A stretch of DNA of 5,131 nucleotides. Origin: an uncultured Clostridium sp. Lineage in GTDB: Bacteria; Bacillota; Clostridia; Clostridiales; Clostridiaceae. The notes under the pieces were generated by a model. That model ran no database searches. It was given only the letters and a program-made list of their open reading frames with translations, and was not told the origin of the DNA. Both the position numbers and the translations under genes were made by a program. Numbering within the stretch: position 1 is the stretch's first letter; every line of letters begins with the position of its first letter. The stretch is from the NCBI GenBank assembly GCA_934777095.1, contig CAKVNP010000194.1, forward strand, positions 1-5,131. Reading direction: 5' to 3'. Below are positions 1 through 5,131 of this stretch, piece by piece.

Positions 1-163
1 ATATAACGCATGAAGCGGAAATGTTACTGAGTGGCTTGCAGATAATGAATATTCAGATGATGGAGTTACCTTAAAGTATATTCCGTTTAATGAAACTAAA
101 AAATACGTCGATAAAATTAATGTAAATTATAAAATATATCAATACCTTTATGGTGATGAGTAA
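1..163 (+). pseudogene. Lytic murein transglycosylase (SLT/GH23 type), C-terminal end, with in-frame nonsense codon
   Basis: This is the 3' end of a gene that begins outside the window. In the frame that ends at the TAA at 161-163, the codons read Y-N-A, then TGA at 11-13, then SGNVTEWL and on to IPFNETKKYVDKINVNYKIYQYLY near the end. Soluble lytic transglycosylases carry a conserved AYNAG motif followed by x-G-N-V, and they end in a similar IPFxETxxYVxKV...YxIYxxLY stretch, so family and frame are both clear. These enzymes cleave peptidoglycan strands outside the membrane. The stop sits exactly where the motif glycine belongs and is one base from GGA (GGA to TGA). The 49 codons after it contain no ATG, GTG or TTG for a restart. 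The protein would lose the end of its catalytic domain, so it is probably inactive unless this is a sequencing error. UGA recoding is unlikely, because TGA ends the response regulator gene in this window. The state of the upstream part cannot be seen. Confidence 0.75.
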
Positions 164-194
164 AAAGAGTTCCTCTTTATGAGGAGCTTTTTTT
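162..194 (+). terminator. Rho-independent terminator after the transglycosylase gene
   Basis: A hairpin starts at the stop codon. The arm 162-175 pairs with 181-194 around the loop TTTAT (176-180). The core GTTCCTC/GAGGAGC has one G-U pair, and an outer A-run pairs with the run of seven T at 188-194. The stem followed by T-tract is a typical intrinsic terminator. It separates the cell-wall gene from the downstream two-component operon. Confidence 0.88.
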
Positions 195-220
195 ACTAAA
201 ATTTATTAGTACGCTATAAT
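192..220 (+). promoter_or_regulatory. Predicted SigA-type promoter of the response regulator/kinase operon
   Basis: A perfect -10 box TATAAT lies at 215-220. A -35-like TTTACT (4 of 6 to TTGACA) lies at 192-197, with a 17-base spacer. Transcription should start near 226-228, leaving a leader of about 43 bases before the ATG at 270. The -35 overlaps the end of the upstream terminator T-run, so the two transcription units are packed with no spare DNA. I see no inverted repeat like the one before the transporter genes, which suggests basal, constitutive expression of the regulator and kinase. Confidence 0.6.
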
Positions 221-269
221 GTTATTGGAAATATTTATTAATAAGGTTATAAAATGGAGAGATAAAATT

Positions 270-938
270 ATGTATAGAATTATGATAGTAGATGATAATG
301 AAGAGCTGCAAAATGAAATAGGAAATTTATTAAGAAGAAGCGGATATTCAATTTTAAAGCCAAAGGAATTTACGAATATAGCAGCATTAGTAAAAGATGA
401 TAAGCCAGATTTAATTTTATTAGATATAAATTTACCTAATGATGATGGTTTTAAAATATGCACTGAGATACGCAGCTTTTCAAAAGTACCAATAATATTC
501 ATTACCAGCAGAAACACAAATATTGATGAACTTATGGGAATAACCTTAGGTGGTGATGATTTTATTACTAAACCTTATAATACCCAGATTCTTTTAGCTA
601 GAATTAATTCACTTATTAAGAGGGCATATCCTGAAGATTCAAAGATGGATATTATTGAGCATAATGGACTTAAATTAAATCTTTTAACAAGTACAATTGA
701 GCATAATGGAATGAGTGAAGAACTTACTAAAAATGAATTTAAAATACTATATTATTTATTAACTAATAAGGGGAAAATTCTTTCAAGAGTAGAAATTATG
801 GAGTATTTATGGGATAGTTCAATGTTTGTAAATGATAATACTCTTACCGTAAATATTACGAGAATAAGAAATAAAATAGAGGGAATAGGTCTGAAAGATT
901 TTATTAAAACCAAAAGAGGGCAAGGGTATATAATATGA
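270..938 (+). CDS. OmpR-family response regulator, BceR-like
   Basis: This is a cytoplasmic DNA-binding response regulator of 222 residues, a normal length for the OmpR family. The receiver domain (about 1-115) has the acidic pair D8/D9, the phosphoacceptor D52 in LLDINLP, T79 and the conserved K101-P102. The winged-helix effector domain covers about 125-222. It includes LTKNEFKILYYLL, the recognition-helix region VNDNTLTVNITRIRNKI (187-203) and the wing TKRGQGYII, all typical of BceR-type regulators. I chose the ATG at 270 because GGAGAG at 256-261 sits about 8 bases upstream and MYRIMIVDD is a canonical receiver start. An upstream in-frame ATG at 219 would fall inside the -10 box and lacks a ribosome site. 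The stop TGA overlaps the kinase ATG. The partner kinase should phosphorylate D52, after which the protein should activate the ABC transporter promoter downstream. The subfamily rests on similarity and context; the inducer is unknown. Confidence 0.93.
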   Translation: MYRIMIVDDNEELQNEIGNLLRRSGYSILKPKEFTNIAALVKDDKPDLILLDINLPNDDGFKICTEIRSFSKVPIIFITSRNTNIDELMGITLGGDDFITKPYNTQILLARINSLIKRAYPEDSKMDIIEHNGLKLNLLTSTIEHNGMSEELTKNEFKILYYLLTNKGKILSRVEIMEYLWDSSMFVNDNTLTVNITRIRNKIEGIGLKDFIKTKRGQGYII

Positions 939-1948
939 GTTTAAAAGAGTATTTAAAAAGCAGGCTTGGATTGATAATAGTAAATATTATTGCCTTAATT
1001 AGTTTATCAATCTTTCTCTTAAGTGTGGGCAATGTTTTTCAAATTATTTTAATAGTTTCAGTGGTCTGGATTATTGTTTTAGCTTTATGTTTAATTTTTT
1101 CTTATAAAAAAAGAAAAGATTACTTTACAATAATAAATAAGAGTGTCTCTAATATAGATAAAAAGTACTTAATAAGTGAAGTATTAAAAATACCGCCTTT
1201 TATTGAATCAGTACCATATTATTTTCTGTTGAAAAAGTCTAGTAAATCTATGAGGGAAGAAATTAATAAAGAAAAATCCAGGCTTAAAGATTATAAGGAA
1301 TATATTGAGCAGTGGATTCATGAGGTGAAAACTCCTATATCACTTATAAAATTAATTGAAGAAAATAATAGGACAGCAAAATCTTCAGCAATACTTATGC
1401 AATTAGAAGAAATTGAGCGATATGTGGAACAAGCATTGTTTTATGCTAGAAGTGAAGATGTGGAAAAAGATTATCTGATAAAAGAAATAAGTCTGCAGCA
1501 TTCTGTAAATAGTGTAATTACAAGAAATAAGCAGGGATTTATCTTAAATAACATAGATATTGAAATTGCTGATATAGATAGACAGGTATATTGTGATAGC
1601 AAATGGCTTGAATTTGTATTAAATCAAATTGTAGTAAATGCTATAAAATATAGGAGTAAGGAAAAGCCAAAGGTTAAAGTATATGTAAATGATATAAAAA
1701 ATGGAATTGAATTAATTATTGAGGATAATGGAATAGGTATACCTTCAGATGAAATAGAAAGGGTATTTGAAAAAGGCTTTACAGGAAATGCAGGACGATT
1801 AAATAATAGTAAATCTACCGGATTAGGTTTATATTTATGTAAAAAATTATGTGACAAATTAGGACTATTAATAGGTATAGAATCTAGAATAAATAGTTTC
1901 ACCAAGGTAATAATAACTTTTCCTAAGGGGAGTTTTTGTAAATTTTAA
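935..1948 (+). CDS. Intramembrane-sensing histidine kinase, BceS-like
   Basis: This 337-residue membrane kinase has two N-terminal transmembrane helices (about 11-31 and 35-56) joined by only a few residues. It therefore has no extracellular sensor domain, which is the hallmark of intramembrane-sensing kinases of the Bce type. A cytoplasmic linker (about 57-120) leads to the phosphoacceptor H129 in WIHEVKTPI. The ATPase domain shows the N-box (NQIVVNAIKY, N235), the G1 box (EDNGIGIP, 263-270), an F-box-like VFEKGFTG and the G2 box TGLGL (295-299), so catalysis looks intact. Kinases of this type do not bind the drug themselves; they sense the state of the partner ABC transporter in the membrane. 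That transporter is encoded directly downstream. The start ATG overlaps the regulator stop as ATGA (935-938), with AAGGG at 922-926 as ribosome site, so translation is probably coupled. The gene ends just before the operator region of the transporter genes. Confidence 0.93.
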   Translation: MSLKEYLKSRLGLIIVNIIALISLSIFLLSVGNVFQIILIVSVVWIIVLALCLIFSYKKRKDYFTIINKSVSNIDKKYLISEVLKIPPFIESVPYYFLLKKSSKSMREEINKEKSRLKDYKEYIEQWIHEVKTPISLIKLIEENNRTAKSSAILMQLEEIERYVEQALFYARSEDVEKDYLIKEISLQHSVNSVITRNKQGFILNNIDIEIADIDRQVYCDSKWLEFVLNQIVVNAIKYRSKEKPKVKVYVNDIKNGIELIIEDNGIGIPSDEIERVFEKGFTGNAGRLNNSKSTGLGLYLCKKLCDKLGLLIGIESRINSFTKVIITFPKGSFCKF

Positions 1949-1958
1949 GTAGGGAAAT

Positions 1959-1974
1959 GTTACAATAACGTAAC
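1959..1974 (+). promoter_or_regulatory. Inverted repeat, probable response-regulator operator for the transporter genes
   Basis: GTTAC at 1959-1963 and GTAAC at 1970-1974 form a perfect 5-base inverted repeat with a 6-base spacer. Read with a shifted register (1960-1973) it is TTACA-N4-CGTAA. This differs at one position from the TNACA-N4-TGTAA pattern I recall for binding sites of BceR-type regulators. Its centre (about 1966.5) lies roughly 42 bases before the predicted transcription start, where an activator covering a weak -35 would bind. Pattern and position are seen; that this regulator binds here is inferred. Confidence 0.65.
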
Positions 1975-2002
1975 TTAAAAGTAATCTTAAATCGAATCTA
2001 AT
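1975..2002 (+). promoter_or_regulatory. Predicted activator-dependent promoter of the ABC transporter genes
   Basis: TCTAAT at 1997-2002 matches the -10 consensus at 5 of 6 positions. The best -35 is poor: TTAAAA at 1975-1980, 4 of 6, with a 16-base spacer. It directly abuts the inverted repeat at 1959-1974. A weak -35 next to an operator is expected for a promoter that needs a phosphorylated response regulator. Transcription would start near 2008-2009. No terminator is visible between the kinase stop at 1948 and here, so read-through from the upstream operon is also possible. Confidence 0.5.
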
Positions 2003-2041
2003 GTTTAGGAGATAAGTTAAAATATCATTGAGGTGATAAGA

Positions 2042-2809
2042 ATGAATGAAGTATTAAAAATAAGTAAAATTGAAAAGTATTATGGCAACAAAGGAAATAT
2101 AGTTAAAGCAATTGATGATATAAGTTTTAATGTGAAGAAAGGTGAGTTTGTAGGGGTAATGGGTCCATCAGGATCAGGGAAGACAACATTGCTTAATATG
2201 ATAGCAACAATTGATGATGTTAGTTCAGGGAATATTTATTTAGATGGAAAAGATCTCACAGAAATAAATCCAAAGGATATAGCAAAGTTTAGAAGAGAAA
2301 ATTTAGGCTTTATCTTTCAAGATTTTAACTTATTGGACACATTGACTATTCAGGAAAATATAGCTTTAGCACTTACCATAAAGAAAGCAAAGAAAAGTGA
2401 AATAGATAATAAAGTATTAAATGTGGCAAAGCAGCTTGAAATAGAAAAATTGCTTGCCAAATACCCTTATGAAATATCAGGAGGGCAAAAACAAAGAACT
2501 GCCTGCGCAAGAGCATTAGTTACAAATCCTAAAATTATCTTAGCAGATGAACCAACAGGAGCTCTTGATTCTAAATCAGCACAAATGCTAATAGAAATGA
2601 TGTCAGAATTAAATAAAGATTTAGGCGCAACTATATTAATGGTAACCCATGATTCATTTACAGCTAGTTATTGTGATAGGATATTATTTATTAAGGATGG
2701 AAAGATATTTACTGAATTAACTAGAGGCGAAGATTCACGTAGACAATTCTTTAATAAGATATTAGATGTAGTAGCATTATTAGGCGGTGATGTAAGAGAT
2801 GTACGCTAA
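2042..2809 (+). CDS. ABC transporter ATP-binding protein, BceA-like (peptide-antibiotic resistance)
   Basis: This 255-residue ATPase subunit powers the permease encoded next to it. All nucleotide-binding motifs are intact: Walker A GPSGSGKTT (41-49), Q-loop Q93 in FQDFN, signature ISGGQKQR (145-152), Walker B IILADEP (165-171, catalytic E170), D-loop GALDSK and switch H203 in MVTHD. The tail, with RRQFF followed by KILDVVALLGG, is typical of BceA/MacB-like ATPases paired with BceB permeases rather than generic LolD proteins. I chose the ATG at 2042 because the strong ribosome site GAGGTGAT (2030-2037) is correctly spaced for it. An in-frame GTG at 2033 lies inside that ribosome site and is unlikely. 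The 3' end overlaps the permease start by 11 bases. In the Bce model, ATP hydrolysis drives release of the peptide from its cell-wall precursor target and is needed for signalling to the kinase. Confidence 0.94.
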   Translation: MNEVLKISKIEKYYGNKGNIVKAIDDISFNVKKGEFVGVMGPSGSGKTTLLNMIATIDDVSSGNIYLDGKDLTEINPKDIAKFRRENLGFIFQDFNLLDTLTIQENIALALTIKKAKKSEIDNKVLNVAKQLEIEKLLAKYPYEISGGQKQRTACARALVTNPKIILADEPTGALDSKSAQMLIEMMSELNKDLGATILMVTHDSFTASYCDRILFIKDGKIFTELTRGEDSRRQFFNKILDVVALLGGDVRDVR

Positions 2810-4877
2810 ATTAGCCTTAGAAAATGCAAAAAAATCTATTAAGGATTATTTAATTTATTTTATTACCATTACTATATGCGTAAGTTTATTTTATGCAATT
2901 ACATCACTTTCAAGCTCAAGCTATGAATTGATTACAGAAAAATCTTATAATTTCAGGAACTTAAAATTAATCTTAAAGTATTCAACTTATATAATTTCAG
3001 CAATTCTTATTTTACTTATTTCATATGTAAATAAATATATGATAAGAAGGCGTCAGAGAGAATTTGCCACATATATCTTACTTGGGGCAGAACAAAAAAA
3101 CGTAGCATTAATGTTTTTTGCTGAAACTCTAGTAATTGGGTTTTTAGCTATAGTAGCAGGGATATTTATTGGTACTTTATTTTCGCAGGTAATAACTGCT
3201 ATAGTGCTTATAAGTGCAAAACAAGAAGTGGTATTTCATTTTAAGTTATATATGGATACAGTAGCAATTACCTTTATTTTTTTTATAGCTATGTTTTGTA
3301 TAATTGGATTATTTAATGTAAAAGTTTTAAGAAAAATAAAACTTATAAATATGTTAAATGCTAACAAGCAGATAGAATTTCAATTTAAACGTAGTGGTAA
3401 AGTATATAGCATAGTGTTTGCCTTGTCAGTATTGCTATATTCAGTAGGCGGTTATTGTACTTATAAAATAATAAATTCAAAGGCTGATTACAGTATCGGA
3501 ACAATGAAATATATAGCTATCTCACTATTTGCTTTTATAATAGGAACGTATGCCTTATTTTATTCTATATCATATATATTAATCTATATAAAGGAGAAAT
3601 GGATTAATTTTAAATATGAAGGAACAAATTTATTTTTACTAGGATCAATTATTTCTAAAATAAAAACAGCACCAATATTAATGGCTACTATTTCAATGAC
3701 TTTTTTAGGTGCTATGATAAGTTTTATAATAACACTTATTATGGCTCAATGGGCATTAGGATATTTAGATATGAGAGTTCCTTATGATATTGATATAAGG
3801 AATACTTATAGTAATGGATTTTTAAATGAAAATAAGATAACGGATATGAATGAGCTACCTAAATTGCAGTATGGTGAAATAATAGATTATTTGAATAATA
3901 AAGGTTATGATGTAGATACCTACTGCCAGGTAGAAAAATATTTATTAAATGAAAATAGTTCTAATAGTGCTGAGATAAATAATGCTCCCCCAATAGCCAT
4001 AAGAGTAAGTGATTTTAATAAATTACGAAGTATGTTAGGATATAAGGAAATTACTCTTAAGGATAATGAATTTACAACTCAGTGGTATAGCATAGTTAAA
4101 GATGAAGATATAAATAATTTTGTTAAAAATAATTCAAGTCTAAATATAAATGGGGAAGCATTAAAAATAAGTAATAATTCAAATTATAAAGATACTATTG
4201 GAGAAGGATTTTATACAAATTCAGATTGTATCTTAATTTTACCTGATGAGGTATGTGATGATCTTGTAGTAAAAGAAACAAATTTTTTATTTAATCTTAA
4301 AAGTGATATGAGCTACGAGGAAATAAATGATTTTCAAAATAATTATATTTATGATTGGTTTAGAAGTAATAATAATGAATTTGTAAAGAAATATAGTACT
4401 GCTGATTATGATGCAACATATAGCGTAATTGATATAAGAATAAAAGAAGCAGAAGTTAATAATATTTTAAATATTACATTGGCAATGAGAATTCTTGGAA
4501 TATACTTAGGTGTAGTATTGCTGATGATAAGTTTAACTATTTTATCACTTAGCCAGCTGATTGATTCAGTGGAGCATAAAGATAGATTTAATGTTATTAG
4601 AAAACTGGGAGTTGAAGATAGGGAAGTAAATAAGATTATCTTAAAGCAGATTTCAATATATTTTATAGTACCAATTGTAATAGGGATAGTTGGCGCAGCA
4701 ATATTTGTATATGATTATTATTTGTTTTATGAGGAAGTAATTAAGACTTATGTTGGAGATAAAGCATTTATTTTGAGTATAGCTGTCGGCATTATTACAA
4801 TGATTAGTGTTTATATATGTTACTTTGGAGGAACGTATTATACTTTTAAAAGAAATGTTAATCTAAAATCAATATAA
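2799..4877 (+). CDS. ABC transporter permease, BceB-like, FtsX domains with large extracellular sensor/binding domain
   Basis: This is a 692-residue membrane protein, of the length usual for BceB-type permeases. The hydrophobic profile gives about ten helices, approximately at 17-38, 61-78, 104-138, 152-173, 203-222, 238-264, 292-318, 563-587, 618-640 and 656-677. The first FtsX-type unit has the cytoplasmic segment RRRQREFATYILLGAEQKNV after helix 2. The second unit has the matching HKDRFNVIRKLGVEDREVNK after helix 8. Between helices 7 and 8 lies a hydrophilic domain of about 240 residues (about 322-562). In this family that domain lies outside the membrane and determines which peptide is recognised. 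It contains three cysteines (C376, C477, C486). The start ATG lies inside the ATPase gene's end, with GGCGGTGAT (2783-2791) as ribosome site, so translation is probably coupled. With the ATPase it should form a complex that both protects against a cell-envelope peptide antibiotic and reports to the kinase upstream. The substrate cannot be deduced. Confidence 0.92.
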   Translation: MYAKLALENAKKSIKDYLIYFITITICVSLFYAITSLSSSSYELITEKSYNFRNLKLILKYSTYIISAILILLISYVNKYMIRRRQREFATYILLGAEQKNVALMFFAETLVIGFLAIVAGIFIGTLFSQVITAIVLISAKQEVVFHFKLYMDTVAITFIFFIAMFCIIGLFNVKVLRKIKLINMLNANKQIEFQFKRSGKVYSIVFALSVLLYSVGGYCTYKIINSKADYSIGTMKYIAISLFAFIIGTYALFYSISYILIYIKEKWINFKYEGTNLFLLGSIISKIKTAPILMATISMTFLGAMISFIITLIMAQWALGYLDMRVPYDIDIRNTYSNGFLNENKITDMNELPKLQYGEIIDYLNNKGYDVDTYCQVEKYLLNENSSNSAEINNAPPIAIRVSDFNKLRSMLGYKEITLKDNEFTTQWYSIVKDEDINNFVKNNSSLNINGEALKISNNSNYKDTIGEGFYTNSDCILILPDEVCDDLVVKETNFLFNLKSDMSYEEINDFQNNYIYDWFRSNNNEFVKKYSTADYDATYSVIDIRIKEAEVNNILNITLAMRILGIYLGVVLLMISLTILSLSQLIDSVEHKDRFNVIRKLGVEDREVNKIILKQISIYFIVPIVIGIVGAAIFVYDYYLFYEEVIKTYVGDKAFILSIAVGIITMISVYICYFGGTYYTFKRNVNLKSI

Positions 4878-4886
4878 AAGAAGAAT

Positions 4887-4920
4887 GAGACGGACAAGTA
4901 TTATCTTGTCTGTTTTATTT
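4887..4920 (+). terminator. Rho-independent terminator after the transporter operon
   Basis: The arm 4887-4898 (core CGGACAAG) pairs with 4905-4916 (core CTTGTCTG) around the loop TATTAT. The stem has one G-U pair in the core and two more toward its base. TTTTATTT follows at 4913-4920. The hairpin begins 9 bases after the permease stop and marks the end of the module. Confidence 0.87.
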
Positions 4921-4938
4921 ATAAGTTTTTTTAAGTAA

Positions 4939-4978
4939 ATGGAATAAATTTGAAAATAATATACAATAAATGTATGGT
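4939..4978 (+). promoter_or_regulatory. Candidate promoter region of the acetyltransferase gene
   Basis: Two readings are possible. One is TACAAT at 4962-4967 (5 of 6 to the -10 box) with a poor -35 ATGGAA at 4939-4944, spacer 17. The other is TTGAAA at 4950-4955 (5 of 6 to the -35 box) with a weak TATGGT at 4973-4978, spacer 17. A promoter is expected here because a terminator lies just upstream and a gene starts at 5012. Which reading is right cannot be settled by eye in such AT-rich DNA. Confidence 0.35.
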
Positions 4979-5011
4979 GAAAATTTGAAGAGGCGTGAGA
5001 GGGGGATTACA

Positions 5012-5131
5012 ATGAGGTTTTATAAGAAAGAGGTAAAATTAAAAGATGGGACAAGGTGTATATTAAGAAGTCCTGAGGAAAATGATGCAAAAGATATGAT
5101 AGAGTATATAAAAATGACTTCAGGGGAAACT
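5012..5131 (+). CDS. GNAT-family N-acetyltransferase, N-terminal part (runs off the window)
   Basis: Only the first 40 codons are present, and the frame is open to the window edge. The protein begins MRFYKKEVKLKDGTRC and continues ILRSPEENDAKDMIEYIKMTSGET. A first strand followed by an (I/L)LR-xPxExDAxxMIEYI helix is typical of the start of GNAT acetyltransferases, which transfer an acetyl group from acetyl-CoA to an amine. The acetyl-CoA-binding motif would lie further downstream and is not visible, so the substrate and even the family rest on the N-terminal pattern alone. The start is supported by GAGGGGGAT (4999-5007) a few bases upstream of the ATG. A terminator and a separate putative promoter stand between this gene and the transporter, so it is probably a separate unit rather than part of the resistance module. 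Confidence 0.7.
   Translation, partial: MRFYKKEVKLKDGTRCILRSPEENDAKDMIEYIKMTSGET

Noticed and set aside
11..13. UGA read as glycine (alternative genetic code) or as selenocysteine
   Set aside because: TGA is a functional stop for the response regulator at 936-938, and no other gene here contains in-frame TGA. A glycine motif position is not a selenocysteine site and I saw no SECIS-like hairpin directly after it. A point mutation or sequencing error is simpler.
219..269. Upstream in-frame ATG start for the response regulator
   Set aside because: It overlaps the TATAAT box, has no ribosome site and would add 17 residues before the canonical receiver start. The ATG at 270 with GGAGAG is better.
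206..517. Open frame of 103 codons on the minus strand
   Set aside because: It lies antisense to the promoter and first part of the response regulator gene and has no convincing family pattern. Long antisense frames arise easily in AT-rich coding DNA.
1624..1905. Open frame of 93 codons on the minus strand
   Set aside because: It is fully antisense to the conserved ATPase domain of the histidine kinase, and its hydrophobic, Ser/Pro-rich product mirrors that sequence. It is a shadow, not a gene.
4878..5011. Small gene between the terminator and the acetyltransferase start
   Set aside because: The stretch holds a hairpin terminator and promoter-like sequence. No start codon with a ribosome site opens a frame of meaningful length before the ATG at 5012.
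1..5131. CRISPR array, tRNA/rRNA genes, insertion sequences or attachment sites
   Set aside because: I found no spaced direct repeats, tRNA cloverleaf, rRNA sequence, transposase reading frame or terminal inverted repeats. Almost all of the window is occupied by the genes described.

Overview
The window is very AT-rich and has strong purine-rich Shine-Dalgarno sites, with AGA/ATA/TTA/AAA-dominated codon use. This fits a low-GC Firmicute, most likely a Clostridium or close relative. No 16S or other species marker is present, so the genus is an inference.

All genes are on the + strand. (1) 1-163 is the end of a lytic murein transglycosylase gene. Its conserved AYNAG motif appears broken by an in-frame TGA in place of the Gly codon. 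A rho-independent terminator follows at 162-194. (2) 192-1948 holds a promoter and a two-component system: an OmpR-type response regulator (270-938) and a small histidine kinase with two membrane helices and no extracellular sensor domain (935-1948). The two genes overlap by the 4 bases ATGA. (3) 1949-2041 is an intergenic control region with an inverted repeat (TTACA-N4-CGTAA) just upstream of a promoter with a poor -35. (4) 2042-4877 is an ABC transporter: an ATPase (2042-2809) and a 692-residue, roughly 10-helix permease with a large external domain (2799-4877). The genes overlap by 11 bases and end in a terminator near 4887-4920. (5) From 5012 a GNAT acetyltransferase gene starts and runs off the window.

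The four central genes form a complete Bce-type (BceRS-BceAB-like) peptide-antibiotic sensing and detoxification module. In characterised examples the transporter recognises a lipid II- or undecaprenyl-pyrophosphate-targeting peptide, such as bacitracin or a lantibiotic. It signals through direct contact with the intramembrane-sensing kinase, and the phosphorylated regulator activates the transporter promoter. The layout here fits that model: a self-standing promoter for the regulator and kinase, and a separate, apparently activator-dependent promoter with an operator before the transporter. The drug recognised cannot be read from the sequence. This is a member of a known system class rather than a wholly new one. 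The most unusual observations are the nonsense codon in the transglycosylase motif and the well-placed operator.
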